From NCBI RefSeq assembly GCF_009901955.1, contig NZ_WUTS01000001.1:3076172-3140171 (forward strand): DNA of 64,000 nt. The letters run 5' to 3'. Positions 25,563-34,853 of the stretch are shown piece by piece. This stretch comes from Halomonas icarae. GTDB taxonomy: Bacteria; Pseudomonadota; Gammaproteobacteria; Pseudomonadales; Halomonadaceae. The notes beneath the pieces are model-generated. The model was not told the origin of the DNA. It saw nothing but the letters and a program-made list of their open reading frames with translations, and ran no database searches. The translations under genes were made by a program, and so were the position numbers. How positions within the stretch are numbered: position 1 is the first letter of the stretch; the number at the start of each line of letters is the position of its first letter.

Positions 25563-26948
25563 TCACAGGGCCTCAAGGGCATCGGCAAGCTTGTCCACCG
25601 CGACGACCTCCATGCCTTCCGGGGCATGCTTGGGGGCATTGGCACGCGGGACGATGGCACGGGTGAAGCCATGCTTGGCGGCCTCGACGATACGCTCCTG
25701 ACCGCTCGGCACCGGGCGGATCTCGCCGGAAAGCCCCACCTCGCCGAACACCACCAGCTCGCGCGGCAGCGGACGGCTCTGCAGGCTGGAGACCACCGCC
25801 AACAGCACTGCCAGGTCGGCGCTGGTCTCCAGCACCTTGACCCCGCCAACCACGTTGAGGAAGACATCCTGGTCACCGGTGAACAGGCCACCGTGGCGGT
25901 GCAGCACGGCGAGCAGCATCGCCAGGCGGTTGGCGTCGAGACCCACGGCGACCCGACGCGGATTGCCCAGTGGCGAATCATCGAGTAGCGCCTGTACCTC
26001 AACAAGGATCGGCCGAGTGCCCTCCCATACCACCATCACCAGGCTGCCCGGCGCCTGCTCCTCGGTGCGCGACAGGAAGATGGCACTGGGGTTCTTCACC
26101 TCCTTGAGACCGTGCTCGAGCATGGCGAAGACCCCCAGTTCGTTGACCGCGCCGAAGCGGTTCTTCTGACCGCGCAGGGTACGAAAACGCGAGTCGGCGC
26201 CCCCTTCCAGCAACAGCGAGGCATCGATCATGTGCTCCAGCACCTTGGGGCCGGCCAGGCTGCCATCCTTGGTCACATGCCCCACCAGCAGCAGCACGGT
26301 GTTGCTCTGCTTGGCGAAGCGCGTCAGCGCCGCCGCGGATTCGCGCACCTGGGCCACGCCGCCCGGGGCCGAGGCGATATCCTCCAGATGCATGGTCTGG
26401 ATGGAGTCGATGATCAGGATGTCGGGCCGCTCGCGCTCGGCCACCGCCAACACGGTCTCGACACTGGTCTCGGCCAGCATCTTCAGCCCCTGGGTGGGCA
26501 GCTGCAGTCGGTGGGCGCGCATCGCCACCTGGGAGAGCGACTCCTCGCCGGTGACATAGAGAACCCCCTGCTGCTGGGCCAGCTTGCAGGCGGTCTGCAG
26601 CAGCAGGGTCGACTTACCCGCCCCGGGGTGGCCGCCCAGCAGCACCGCCGAACCGGGCACCAGGCCCCCGCCCAGCACCCGGTCGAACTCGGCGAAAGTG
26701 GAAGAGAGGCGCGGCACCTCGCTGAGATCGACACTGCCCAGGTCGACCACTTCGCGAGTCAGGGCACCGGCATAGCCGCCACGACCGCCGCCCGCCGCTG
26801 CCGCGGCGCTCCCGCCGCCGGGCCGTGCCGGAGCGAGACGCACCTCGCTGAGGGTGTTCCATTCGCGACAGCTTCCACACTGTCCCTGCCACTTGCGGTA
26901 CTCGGCGCCGCATTCGGTACAGACGAAGGCGCTCTTTACCTTGGCCAT
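25563..26948 (-). CDS. radA: DNA repair protein RadA
   Basis: 461 residues, using the ATG at 26948 (MAKVKSAFVCTECG). It has an N-terminal Zn finger (CTEC...CGSC), Walker A GGHPGAGKSTLLLQTA, Walker B ILIIDSIQT, the RadA-specific GQKNRFGAVNELGVF motif, and a C-terminal Lon-protease-like domain. RadA is a hexameric helicase that helps branch migration in recombination and natural transformation. It fits with dprA in the same window. Confidence 0.96.
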   Translation of the reverse strand: MAKVKSAFVCTECGAEYRKWQGQCGSCREWNTLSEVRLAPARPGGGSAAAAAGGGRGGYAGALTREVVDLGSVDLSEVPRLSSTFAEFDRVLGGGLVPGSAVLLGGHPGAGKSTLLLQTACKLAQQQGVLYVTGEESLSQVAMRAHRLQLPTQGLKMLAETSVETVLAVAERERPDILIIDSIQTMHLEDIASAPGGVAQVRESAAALTRFAKQSNTVLLLVGHVTKDGSLAGPKVLEHMIDASLLLEGGADSRFRTLRGQKNRFGAVNELGVFAMLEHGLKEVKNPSAIFLSRTEEQAPGSLVMVVWEGTRPILVEVQALLDDSPLGNPRRVAVGLDANRLAMLLAVLHRHGGLFTGDQDVFLNVVGGVKVLETSADLAVLLAVVSSLQSRPLPRELVVFGEVGLSGEIRPVPSGQERIVEAAKHGFTRAIVPRANAPKHAPEGMEVVAVDKLADALEAL

Positions 26949-27040
26949 GGCATGTCTCATCGGTGGTTAAATCGTAGAAAACCGCTTGGGCGAGGCCCCA
27001 GACCCCGCAGGGGAGGCGCGGCATCTGCCTCAACGGCAGG

Positions 27041-27060
27041 GGGCGGCCAAAAGGCCGCCC
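27041..27060 (-). terminator. Strong hairpin between radA and the NlpE-like gene, possible terminator
   Basis: A perfect 8-bp stem GGGCGGCC/GGCCGCCC with a four-base loop lies 32 bases past the end of the NlpE-like gene. No T-tract follows, so termination is uncertain. Confidence 0.4.
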
Positions 27061-27091
27061 CACTGGATCACTCAGCATCATTCGCCGGCGA

Positions 27092-27541
27092 TTACTGACG
27101 CTTGAGCTGGAGCATCTCGCTGTTCTGGAAGCGGCGACGCTCGGGGTCGATCAGCTCCAGGGTCTGAGGATCGAGGCGCAGGAAGTAGTAGATCTGCCCC
27201 TCGCCGTCAGGAGTGAGCTCGTAGACAGTGGCATCGGGCTCGTTGGCGGTGCCGGAGAGCACCTCCCAGTTGCCGGCGTAGGTCTCGTCCGGGGGGCTCT
27301 GGGGGTGGCCACGGTAGGAGGCATTGAGCTCGAAGGTACGCTCCGCGGCAGCGGCCTGCTCATCGCCACGCATCAGCACATCGAGGTCGATACCGTCACA
27401 GTTGCGACACGGCAGAGTTCCCTGGTAGCGCTCTTCATCGGGCTCCACGGCGGCGCCACCCGGGCCACCGCTGGGGCCGGTGGCACACCCGGCCAGCAGC
27501 GCGAGCAGGGCCGATCCGGCGAGCAAGGTCCTGATTTGCAT
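27092..27541 (-). CDS. NlpE-like lipoprotein (envelope stress/copper resistance family)
   Basis: 149 residues. Lipoprotein signal with lipobox LLAGC (Cys at about 19). The mature part follows the NlpE N-terminal domain: YQGTLPCRNCDGIDLDVLMRG contains the CxxC typical of the family, and LNASYRGHPQ, GNWEVLSGTA and VYELTP fit its small beta barrel. NlpE at the outer membrane senses surface contact and lipoprotein defects through Cpx. This is the single-domain form. AGGAGG lies upstream of the ATG. It is encoded on its own. Confidence 0.8.
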   Translation of the reverse strand: MQIRTLLAGSALLALLAGCATGPSGGPGGAAVEPDEERYQGTLPCRNCDGIDLDVLMRGDEQAAAAERTFELNASYRGHPQSPPDETYAGNWEVLSGTANEPDATVYELTPDGEGQIYYFLRLDPQTLELIDPERRRFQNSEMLQLKRQ

Positions 27542-27638
27542 ATATATCCTCCTGGACAGTGGTCGTTGCTTCGTTTGGCACGGCGGCCTGACTCACAGCA
27601 TAACCGCTGACAGGGCCGGCGCACAGTTTCTCAGCACC

Positions 27639-28538
27639 TCAGCCGCCGATACCAGCATGCACATAGGCAAAGACCAGCGCCAGCACCACCGGCATCACCA
27701 CCAGCGAACCGAGGTTACCGATCAGCACCAGCGAGGCGACCTTGTGGGGCTCCTGGCGATACTGTTCGGCCACCAGATAGTTGAGTACCGCCGGCGGCAG
27801 GGCGCCAAACACCCATAGTGCCGCGGCCTGCAGACCGGTCAACCCCAGCAGCCAGATCAGCGGCGCGGCAAGCACCAGCCCTGAAAGGGGGCATAGCAAG
27901 GCGCCCAGCAGACCGGTCTTCCAGTCCGAGAAGTCGATATCGAGCATGCGCACGCCCAGCGCGAAGAGCAGCAGCGGAATGCACACCCCGCCGAGCATGT
28001 GCAGCGCCTCCAGCAGCCAGCCCGGCAGCGTCACGCCGAACAGGTTGACCGCCAGGCCGGCAAGGGTGGCCAACACGATGGGCAGGCGCAGGAGCCGCAG
28101 CAGCGATGAGCCGGGGCGCAACATCCACAGCCCCACCGTGAAGTGCAGCAGCATCTCGACGATAAACAGCACCACCGCGGCGGGCAGCGCCGCCTTGCCG
28201 AAAGCCAGCAGCAGCAGAGGGATGCCCATGTTGCCGGAGTTGTTGAACATCATCGGTGGCAGGAAGGTCTTCACCTCCAGGCCAAGGTGCCTGGCCAGAG
28301 GCCACAGCAGCAGCCCGGAGCCCAGCACCACCACGGCTCCACCCAGCGCCAGCCCCAGGTACTCCTCAAGTGGCGACTGGCCATCGGCCAGCACGGCGAA
28401 CACCAGCATGGGCACGAACAGCTCCATGTTGAGCGTATTGAGGGTAGCGATATCGGGGTTGCGCAGGCGGCCGTAGAGGGTTCCGCATCCGGCGATCAGA
28501 AATACCGGCAGCAGGGTGGCAAGAATCTGGGCGGTCAT
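27639..28538 (-). CDS. AEC (auxin efflux carrier) family transporter
   Basis: 299 residues with about ten hydrophobic segments, the AEC fold: LATLLPVFLIAGCGTLYGR, MMFNNSGNMGIPLLLLAFG (the conserved asparagine-glycine stretch on helix 4), and IGNLGSLVVMPVVLALVF at the end. Members export organic acids or related anions in bacteria; the substrate is unknown. The gene diverges from hisC, 109 bases apart. Confidence 0.88.
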   Translation of the reverse strand: MTAQILATLLPVFLIAGCGTLYGRLRNPDIATLNTLNMELFVPMLVFAVLADGQSPLEEYLGLALGGAVVVLGSGLLLWPLARHLGLEVKTFLPPMMFNNSGNMGIPLLLLAFGKAALPAAVVLFIVEMLLHFTVGLWMLRPGSSLLRLLRLPIVLATLAGLAVNLFGVTLPGWLLEALHMLGGVCIPLLLFALGVRMLDIDFSDWKTGLLGALLCPLSGLVLAAPLIWLLGLTGLQAAALWVFGALPPAVLNYLVAEQYRQEPHKVASLVLIGNLGSLVVMPVVLALVFAYVHAGIGG

Positions 28539-28647
28539 CGCGACGTCATTGTCATCAGGGAACAGGAGCCCCAGCCTAGCACGGCTTGCGCGGCCCGGCC
28601 GGGCGGGTCACCATGCTGGTATCCCCTCCATGACCCGAGCGAGAGCG

Positions 28648-29712
28648 ATGAGCAAGTTCTGGAGCCCCGAGGTGCGCGAGCTGACCCCCTATATTCCGGG
28701 TGAGCAGCCCCGCGAGCAGCTGATCAAGCTGAACACCAACGAGAATCCCTATCCGCCGGCCCCCGGGGTCGGCGCCGTGCTGCGTGACTTCCCCAGCGAC
28801 CATCTACGCCGCTACCCGGACCCCGAATCCCGTGCCCTGCGTGAGGCGCTGGCCGAGGAGCTAGGCGTCGAGCCACAGCAGGTGTTTGTGGGCAACGGCT
28901 CCGACGAGGTGCTGGCGCTGGCCTTCCAGGCCTTCTTCCGCCAGGGGCGGCCGCTTGAGATGCCGGAGATCAGCTACAGCTTCTATCCGGTCTACTGCCG
29001 CCTCTACGGCATCGAGCGCCAGGCCCTGCCGCTGGCCGCCGACTGGTCGGTGGACCTCGAGGCCTTCTCGGCCACGGCCGGCGGCGTCATCTTCGCCAAT
29101 CCCAACGCCCCCACCGGCCACGGTCATACCCGCGAGGCCCTCTCCACCCTGCTCGAGCGCATCACCGAGTCGGTGGTGCTGGTCGACGAGGCCTACGTGG
29201 ACTTCGGGGGCGAGAGTGGGGTGCCGCTGGTGGAGCGCTTCCCCAACCTGCTGGTCACCGGCACCTTCTCCAAGTCCCGCAGCCTGGCCGGCCTGCGTCT
29301 GGGCTATGCGGTAGGCTCCCGGGAGCTGATCGAGGGGCTGGAGCGAGTCAAGGACTCCTTCAACTCCTATCCAATCGACAGCCTGGCCAGCGCCGTGGCC
29401 ATCGCCTCCCTGGCCGACCGCGAGCACTTCGCGGCATGCCGAGGGCGAGTGATCACCACCCGTGAGCGCACCCGCGACCGTCTCGAACGGCTCGGCTTCG
29501 AGGTGCTGCCCTCCCAGGCCAACTTCCTGCTGGCGCATCACCCCGAGCAGGACGCCGCCCAGCTGTTCGTGGGACTGCGCAAGCGCGGCATCCTGGTTCG
29601 CCACTTCAATACCGAGGCGCTGCGCGATCATCTGCGCATCAGTATCGGCACCGAGGATGAGATGACCAGCCTCACCGAGACCCTGGAGACTCTCTGTCAG
29701 GCACCCGCCTGA
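28648..29712 (+). CDS. hisC: Histidinol-phosphate aminotransferase HisC
   Basis: 354 residues from the ATG at 28648 (MSKFWSPEVRELTPYIPG). A PLP-dependent fold-type I enzyme: LIKLNTNENPYPP at the substrate mouth, NPNAPTGHGH, VDEAYVDFGG (PLP Asp/Tyr), and Schiff-base Lys in TFSKSRSLAGLRLGYA. It is the seventh histidine step and stands apart from hisBHAF, as in many gammaproteobacteria with split his genes. A strong terminator follows. Confidence 0.95.
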   Translation: MSKFWSPEVRELTPYIPGEQPREQLIKLNTNENPYPPAPGVGAVLRDFPSDHLRRYPDPESRALREALAEELGVEPQQVFVGNGSDEVLALAFQAFFRQGRPLEMPEISYSFYPVYCRLYGIERQALPLAADWSVDLEAFSATAGGVIFANPNAPTGHGHTREALSTLLERITESVVLVDEAYVDFGGESGVPLVERFPNLLVTGTFSKSRSLAGLRLGYAVGSRELIEGLERVKDSFNSYPIDSLASAVAIASLADREHFAACRGRVITTRERTRDRLERLGFEVLPSQANFLLAHHPEQDAAQLFVGLRKRGILVRHFNTEALRDHLRISIGTEDEMTSLTETLETLCQAPA

Positions 29713-29739
29713 GCCCGAAAGCCGGATGCCAGAAACACG

Positions 29740-29775
29740 AAAGCCCCATGGTGCTCAGGCACCATGGGGCTTTTC
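29740..29775. terminator. Bidirectional terminator between hisC and the suhB-like gene
   Basis: A long perfect stem from AAAGCCCCATGGTGC to its complement, closed by a short loop, has an A-tract on one side and TTTT on the other. It can end both the hisC (+) and suhB-like (-) transcripts. Confidence 0.88.
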
Positions 29776-29789
29776 ATGAGCTCACCCGC

Positions 29790-30584
29790 CTAGAAGTGCG
29801 GCTTGAGCTGCTGTACCAGCGCCTTGTAGAGGCGCGGACCGGCGGCCATCAGCCGACCATCCGCCTCCACCAGGGGCTGACCATCCGGGGTCCCCATCAG
29901 TGCGCCGGACTCCTTGAGTAGCAGGCTGCCGACATGCAGCTCCTGCTCCTCCAGCCCCAGCACGAAGGCGGCATCGGCACGACCGGAAGCGAGCTCGGCG
30001 AGGTCGAGCAGGCCGCTGCCGGTGGCGCGCTGCATCTCGATAAGCGGGCCCAGTTGCTGCACCAGGGTCAGATAGGCGGGCAGATGGCGGCTACGCAGGG
30101 TGGCGTCGGGCAGTCCCATGGCAATGCGCGTGCCGGTCACGGCATGGCGGCCAGGCACACGGATACGCTTGCCGTTGTGCTGGGCACCACGACCCCGGCT
30201 GGCCAGGTACTCGTCGTCGCTGAAGGGACAGATCACCACCGCATGCTCCGCACGACCCTTGATCAGGCAGACCAGCGACAGCGCGAAGCCGGGGGCAGCC
30301 ACCTCGAGGTTGGAGTAGCCATGGAAGGGTTCGATGCGCCACAGCACATCGCGCCCCTCGCCTTCACCTTCACGGTGAGGCGTGAATCGACCGACGACGC
30401 CGTGCTGGGGATAACCGCGGGAGAGCTGACGCACGATCAGCGTCTCGGCGTTGCGCGCGGCATCTTGCAGCAGACGCTCGAGGTTGTGCTCTTGGTGGGA
30501 GTTCTCGATGCGCTCACGGATGCGCAGGAACTGTTCTCCGGCACTGCGAGCGGCGCGCAGCGCGTATTGGACCATCGGATGCAT
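29790..30584 (-). CDS. suhB: SuhB-like inositol monophosphatase fold protein with degenerate active site
   Basis: 264 residues aligning end to end with SuhB (starts MHPMVQYALRAARSAGEQFL; has RGYPQHGVV and ASRGRGAQHNGKRIRV). All metal-binding motifs are altered. The usual EE of motif A is absent (VVGRFTPH), WVIDPLDGTTN reads WRIEPFHGYSN (residues 82-92), and the usual W-D-x-A-A-G reads QELHVG (214-219). Phosphatase activity is therefore unlikely. Gene order suhB|trmJ-cysE-iscR-iscS is the normal SuhB place, and SuhB also works as a NusA-bound antitermination factor for rRNA, which does not need catalysis. It may have kept only that role (inference). Confidence 0.85.
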   Translation of the reverse strand: MHPMVQYALRAARSAGEQFLRIRERIENSHQEHNLERLLQDAARNAETLIVRQLSRGYPQHGVVGRFTPHREGEGEGRDVLWRIEPFHGYSNLEVAAPGFALSLVCLIKGRAEHAVVICPFSDDEYLASRGRGAQHNGKRIRVPGRHAVTGTRIAMGLPDATLRSRHLPAYLTLVQQLGPLIEMQRATGSGLLDLAELASGRADAAFVLGLEEQELHVGSLLLKESGALMGTPDGQPLVEADGRLMAAGPRLYKALVQQLKPHF

Positions 30585-30740
30585 GATCGGGCCTTGGGGA
30601 GTCGGTGGTGTTAAAGAACGGGACGTTCACTCGAAACGATGTCGCGAATCCTAGCAGAAGCGCTCGGGACGCGCCATCCACGGCGGCGCTCGCATGCTAG
30701 ACTGCGCCCCTAAACTTCCAGTAGCACCGGACCCTGACCC

Positions 30741-31490
30741 ATGCTCGAGCGCATACGAATCGTCCTGATCGGCACCAGCCACCCCGGCAATATCGGCGCC
30801 ACCGCCCGCGCCATGCACAATATGGGCCTGGCCGACCTGAGCCTGGTGGCACCACGTTGTGAGCCGATCACCGCCGAGAGCGTATCGCGCGCCTCGGGTG
30901 CCGACCATCTGGTACACGCCGCCCGAGTGGTCGGCACTCTGGAGGAGGCCGTCGCCGACTGCACCCTGACGGTGGGCGCCAGCGCCCGTTCGCGCACCCT
31001 CCCCTGGCCGATGCTCTCGCCACGTGAGGTGGGTGACCGCCTGCCCGCGGAGCTGGTCGAGCCTGATGCCCGGGTGGCGCTGGTATTCGGTCGAGAGGAC
31101 AGCGGCCTGACCAATGCCGAGCTGCAGCGCTGTCATGCTCATGTGCACATCCCCACCAACCCCGACTTCAGCTCGCTGAACCTGGCCGCGGCGGTGCAGG
31201 TGCTCGCCTATGAATGCCGCCAGGCCTGGCTGACAAGTGAGCCTGCCGATACCGATGAGCCCACGAATCCCGACCAGGTCCTGGCCAGCCATGCCGAGCT
31301 CGAGCACTACTTCGCCCACCTGGAGCGCACTCTCGTCGCCATCGGTTTCCATGACCCGGCCAAGCCTCGCCAGCTGATGGCCCGGCTGCGCCGCTTTACC
31401 CTGCGGGCCCGCCCCGAGCGCATGGAGCTCAATATCCTGCGCGGCATCCTCACGGAGACCGAGAAGCTCGCCCCGCCACGCGATGACTGA
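30741..31490 (+). CDS. trmJ: tRNA (cytidine/uridine-2'-O)-methyltransferase TrmJ
   Basis: 249 residues of the SPOUT superfamily. It methylates the ribose of nucleotide 32 in several tRNAs. Motifs: IGTSHPGNIGATARAMHNMGL at the N-terminus, VALVFGREDSGLTNAELQ, and the knot segment PDFSSLNLAAAVQVLAYE. It diverges from the suhB-like gene and leads a long plus-strand run. A weak hairpin (about 31508-31547) follows. Confidence 0.95.
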   Translation: MLERIRIVLIGTSHPGNIGATARAMHNMGLADLSLVAPRCEPITAESVSRASGADHLVHAARVVGTLEEAVADCTLTVGASARSRTLPWPMLSPREVGDRLPAELVEPDARVALVFGREDSGLTNAELQRCHAHVHIPTNPDFSSLNLAAAVQVLAYECRQAWLTSEPADTDEPTNPDQVLASHAELEHYFAHLERTLVAIGFHDPAKPRQLMARLRRFTLRARPERMELNILRGILTETEKLAPPRDD

Positions 31491-31610
31491 AAAGGCAAGG
31501 CACCGGTGAAAAGCCCCGTTTCGCCTTGAAGGCCTTCACCGGCGCCCCCACACTAAAATGACCATCCGCGGCGGCTGCCGCCCTGCCCATCCAAGCCCAA
31601 GGACCGCTGC

Positions 31611-32480
31611 ATGTTTCAACGCCTGCGTGAGGACATCAACAGCGTTTTCGACCGTGACCCGGCGGCGCGCAACTTCCTCGAAGTGCTGACCAACTACCCG
31701 GGCCTGCACGCCCTGCTGCTCCACCGCCTGAGCCATCGCCTGTGGCGCGCCAACCTGCGCTGGCTGGCCCGCAGCCTCTCCACCTTCTCGCGCTGGCTCA
31801 CCGGCATCGAGATCCACCCGGGGGCCACCATCGGCCGGCGCTTCTTCATCGACCACGGCATGGGCGTGGTGATCGGCGAGACCGCCAGGGTGGGCGACGA
31901 CGTCACCCTCTACCAGGGGGTAACCCTGGGCGGCACCAGCTGGAACAAGGGCAAGCGCCACCCCACCCTGGAGGATGGCGTGATCGTCGGTGCGGGCGCC
32001 AAGATCCTAGGCCCCTTCAGCGTCGGCACCGGCGCCAAGATCGGCTCCAATGCCGTGGTCACCAAGGAGGTGCCGGCCGGCGCCACCGTGGTGGGCATAC
32101 CCGGCAAGATCGTCAAGCGCGAGGAGCCGGATACCGCCGACACCCTGGACGTGGATCCGGGTCGCCGCGAGGCGATTCGTCGCAAGTTCGGCTTCGACGC
32201 CTATGGGGTCAGCGAGGACATGCCCGACCCGGTGGCGCGCTCCATTCAGGCGATGCTCGACCATATGCACGCCGTGGATGAGCGTCTCGAGCGCATGTGC
32301 CAGACCCTGCGCAAGGTCGACGCCAGCTACCGTGCCGGGGAGATGCCCGAGCTGCGCGACGAGGACTTCGCCGAGGTACTCGACGACCCCTGCAAGCCCC
32401 CCGAGAAGGAGCCCGAGAAAGCCCCTGCTTCCGACGACAGGCGCGATCGAGCCGACGAGGGGTCCGGCACGAATGGTTGA
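31611..32480 (+). CDS. cysE: Serine O-acetyltransferase CysE
   Basis: 289 residues. The N-terminal helical part ([20 protein letters not shown]) is followed by left-handed beta-helix hexapeptide repeats ([20 protein letters not shown], catalytic His; [39 protein letters not shown]). It makes O-acetylserine for cysteine synthesis. A charged C-terminal tail of about 30 residues ([18 protein letters not shown]) extends beyond the core. Its neighbour iscS uses cysteine as sulfur source. Confidence 0.95.
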   Translation: MFQRLREDINSVFDRDPAARNFLEVLTNYPGLHALLLHRLSHRLWRANLRWLARSLSTFSRWLTGIEIHPGATIGRRFFIDHGMGVVIGETARVGDDVTLYQGVTLGGTSWNKGKRHPTLEDGVIVGAGAKILGPFSVGTGAKIGSNAVVTKEVPAGATVVGIPGKIVKREEPDTADTLDVDPGRREAIRRKFGFDAYGVSEDMPDPVARSIQAMLDHMHAVDERLERMCQTLRKVDASYRAGEMPELRDEDFAEVLDDPCKPPEKEPEKAPASDDRRDRADEGSGTNG

Positions 32481-32506
32481 CCTTGCCACTCGGTCTTTCC
32501 CATAAT
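32477..32506 (+). promoter_or_regulatory. Candidate sigma-70 promoter for iscR
   Basis: TTGACC (32477-32482), 18-base spacer, CATAAT (32501-32506). It overlaps the last codons of cysE and lies 72 bases before iscR. No IscR half-site could be identified with confidence. Confidence 0.5.
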
Positions 32507-32577
32507 GCCGTTTCGACCCGCGCGCTCCCAGCGAGCCGATGATGACCCAACGCCGCTTCGGCGGTGCCGAGGACGCC

Positions 32578-33048
32578 ATGCGCCTGACCACCAAGGGACG
32601 CTACGCCGTCACCGCCATGCTCGACCTGGCCATGAATGCCCATAGCGGACCCATCTGCCTGGCCGATATCGCGCGTCGCCAGGAGATATCGCTCTCCTAC
32701 CTTGAACAGCTGTTCGCTCGCCTGCGCCGCGGCGGGCTGGTGGAGAGCGTGCGCGGCCCGGGCGGTGGCTATCTACTGGCCCAGGAGCCGCAAGCGATCT
32801 CGGTGGCCCGAGTGATCGACGCCGTGGATGAGTCGGTGGACGCCACGCGCTGTGGAGGCCTCTCCGACTGTCAGCAGGGAGATACCTGCCTGACCCACCA
32901 TCTGTGGTGCGAGCTGTCGGAACATATCCACGGCTTCCTCGACGGCGTCACCCTCGGCCAGCTGGCCGACCGCCAGGAGATCCAGCGGATCGCCAGCCGT
33001 CAACGTCGTCGCCTCGATGGTGACGGCATCCTCGCCTCGGCGACGTGA
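32578..33048 (+). CDS. iscR: Fe-S cluster transcriptional regulator IscR
   Basis: 156 residues from the ATG at 32578 ([18 protein letters not shown]), with GAGGA upstream. Rrf2 winged helix with recognition region [20 protein letters not shown] and wing [12 protein letters not shown]. The three cluster Cys are spaced C-x5-C-x5-C ([13 protein letters not shown]), with the conserved His in the LTHHLW that follows. Holo-IscR represses the isc operon when cluster supply is sufficient. It is followed directly by iscS. Confidence 0.96.
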   Translation: MRLTTKGRYAVTAMLDLAMNAHSGPICLADIARRQEISLSYLEQLFARLRRGGLVESVRGPGGGYLLAQEPQAISVARVIDAVDESVDATRCGGLSDCQQGDTCLTHHLWCELSEHIHGFLDGVTLGQLADRQEIQRIASRQRRRLDGDGILASAT

Positions 33049-33080
33049 TCGCCAGGCCGAACTCGAGACTACCCGAGGCC

Positions 33081-34238
33081 ATGACCACACCCGTCTATCT
33101 CGACTACGCCGCCACCACCCCCGCCGACCCCCGAGTCGCCGAGCTGATGGCGCGCCACCTGACCCTCGATGGCATCTTCGCCAATCCCGCCTCGCGCAGC
33201 CATATGCTGGGCTGGCAGGCCGAGCAGGCGGTGGAGAATGCCCGTCGCCAGGTGGCCGACTTGATCGGCGCCGACCCTCGCGAGATCGTCTGGACCAGCG
33301 GCGCCACCGAGGCCGACAATCTGGCCCTGACCGGCTTCCTGCGTGCCAACCGCCACCGCGGCCGCCACCTGATCACCTCGGTGATCGAGCACAAGGCGGT
33401 GGTGGATACCGCCCACGCCCTGGAGGCCGAGGGCTTCGACGTCACCTGGTTGACGCCGTCCCACGACGGCCGGATCAGCCCGGCACAGCTGCGCGAGGCG
33501 ATGCGCGAGGACACCGTGCTGGTGTCGTTGATGGCGGTGAACAACGAGCTGGGAGTGATCCACGACCTGGCGGCCCTGGCCGAGGTGGCCCACGCCGGTG
33601 GCGCCGCCTTCCACGTCGATGCCGCCCAGGCGGTAGGCCGCCTGGACCTCGATGTACGGCGCCTCGGCATCGACCTGATGTCGCTCTCCGGGCACAAGGC
33701 CTACGGGCCCAAGGGCGTCGGCGCCCTCTATGTGCGGCGCCACCCCGATATTCGACTGGAGGCGTTGATTCACGGCGGCGGCCACGAGCGGGGCATGCGC
33801 TCCGGCACTCTGCCGACCCACCAGATCGTCGGCATGGGCGAGGCCTTCGCCCTCGCCGGCACCGAGGGTGCCGGCGACCAGGCGCGCATCGAGGCGCTGC
33901 GTGACCGCCTGCTCGACGGGCTCGCCGATCTCGACGGCATCCACTGCAACACTGCACTGGAAGCCTCCGTACCCAATATTCTCAATCTGGCCTTCGCGGG
34001 CGTGGAGGGCGAGTCGCTCTTGATGGCACTGCGCGATATCGCCCTCTCCACCGGTTCGGCATGCAACTCGGCGAGTGTCGAGCCATCCTATGTACTGAAG
34101 GGCATCGGTCTACCGCGAGCGCTGGCGCTCGCCTCGCTGCGCTTCAGCTTCGGACGCTTCACTACCGAGGCCGACATCGACCGGGCCCTGGAGGCCTTGC
34201 GCCACGCCCTGGTAGGCCTGCGCCGCCAGGCCAGATGA
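33081..34238 (+). CDS. iscS: Cysteine desulfurase IscS
   Basis: 385 residues from the ATG at 33081 ([19 protein letters not shown]). Schiff-base Lys in [16 protein letters not shown]; the persulfide Cys loop is [17 protein letters not shown]. It supplies sulfur for Fe-S clusters and for tRNA thiolation. The length is a little under the E. coli protein, with a short C-terminus ending LRRQAR. The next gene is iscA; the usual scaffold gene iscU is missing from between them. Confidence 0.96.
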   Translation: MTTPVYLDYAATTPADPRVAELMARHLTLDGIFANPASRSHMLGWQAEQAVENARRQVADLIGADPREIVWTSGATEADNLALTGFLRANRHRGRHLITSVIEHKAVVDTAHALEAEGFDVTWLTPSHDGRISPAQLREAMREDTVLVSLMAVNNELGVIHDLAALAEVAHAGGAAFHVDAAQAVGRLDLDVRRLGIDLMSLSGHKAYGPKGVGALYVRRHPDIRLEALIHGGGHERGMRSGTLPTHQIVGMGEAFALAGTEGAGDQARIEALRDRLLDGLADLDGIHCNTALEASVPNILNLAFAGVEGESLLMALRDIALSTGSACNSASVEPSYVLKGIGLPRALALASLRFSFGRFTTEADIDRALEALRHALVGLRRQAR

Positions 34239-34293
34239 CGCGTTCACGACTGGCGCACCCCCTGCAACAGCATTCACAACAGGAGAGAGACCC

Positions 34294-34620
34294 ATGTCGC
34301 ATCTCACTATCACCGACGCCGCCGCCGAGCAGATCCGTCGGGTACTCGACGAGCGCGGCCAGGGCCTTGGACTGCGTGTGTCGGTCAAGCCCAGCGGCTG
34401 TTCCGGCTACAGCTACGTGCTCGACTTCGCCGACGAGGCGGCCAATGACGACACCTGCTTCGAGGAGCATGGGGTCAAGGTCTTCGTCGCGCCTGAGGCC
34501 CTGGAGATGCTCGATGGCAGCGAGGTCGACTACGTCAACGAGGGGCTCAACCGCTATTTCCGCTTCAACAACCCCAACGTCAAGGATGAATGCGGCTGCG
34601 GTGAGAGCTTCACCGTCTAG
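34294..34620 (+). CDS. iscA: A-type Fe-S carrier IscA
   Basis: 108 residues. The three ligand Cys are present: SVKPSGCSGYSYVLDFAD and KDECGCGESFTV. DYVNEGLNRYFRFNNPN is typical. It carries clusters or iron to target proteins. It lies 55 bases after iscS with GGAGAGAG upstream of the ATG. ErpA is a close paralogue, but the context favours IscA. Confidence 0.93.
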   Translation: MSHLTITDAAAEQIRRVLDERGQGLGLRVSVKPSGCSGYSYVLDFADEAANDDTCFEEHGVKVFVAPEALEMLDGSEVDYVNEGLNRYFRFNNPNVKDECGCGESFTV

Positions 34621-34683
34621 GCCCGTCAACGAAACGACCTCGACCGGCTCGACCGTCGGCTGACCACCCAGAGGCGGCGACGA

Positions 34684-34713
34684 TTGTTCAACGCCGCCCC
34701 GGGACGCTATAAT
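34684..34713 (+). promoter_or_regulatory. Candidate sigma-70 promoter for ndk
   Basis: TTGTTC (34684-34689), 18-base spacer, perfect TATAAT (34708-34713). It lies in the 233-base gap between iscA and ndk, so ndk and the genes after it need not depend on the isc promoter. Confidence 0.6.
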
Positions 34714-34853
34714 CCTCGCCCAGTCGGCGCACCGCCGAACCATCGGACGCCGAGCCGCATCACCCGATTCACCGCGCCGCCCTGCTTGCCGCAAGCCAGA
34801 GGGCGGCGTGGCGCTATCCATCGATTTCCATCACCCTTACTGGAGACAAGCCC

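Noticed and set aside
31508..31547. Hairpin after trmJ
   Set aside because: The outer stem pairs but the loop is long and no T-tract follows, so it is not listed as a terminator.
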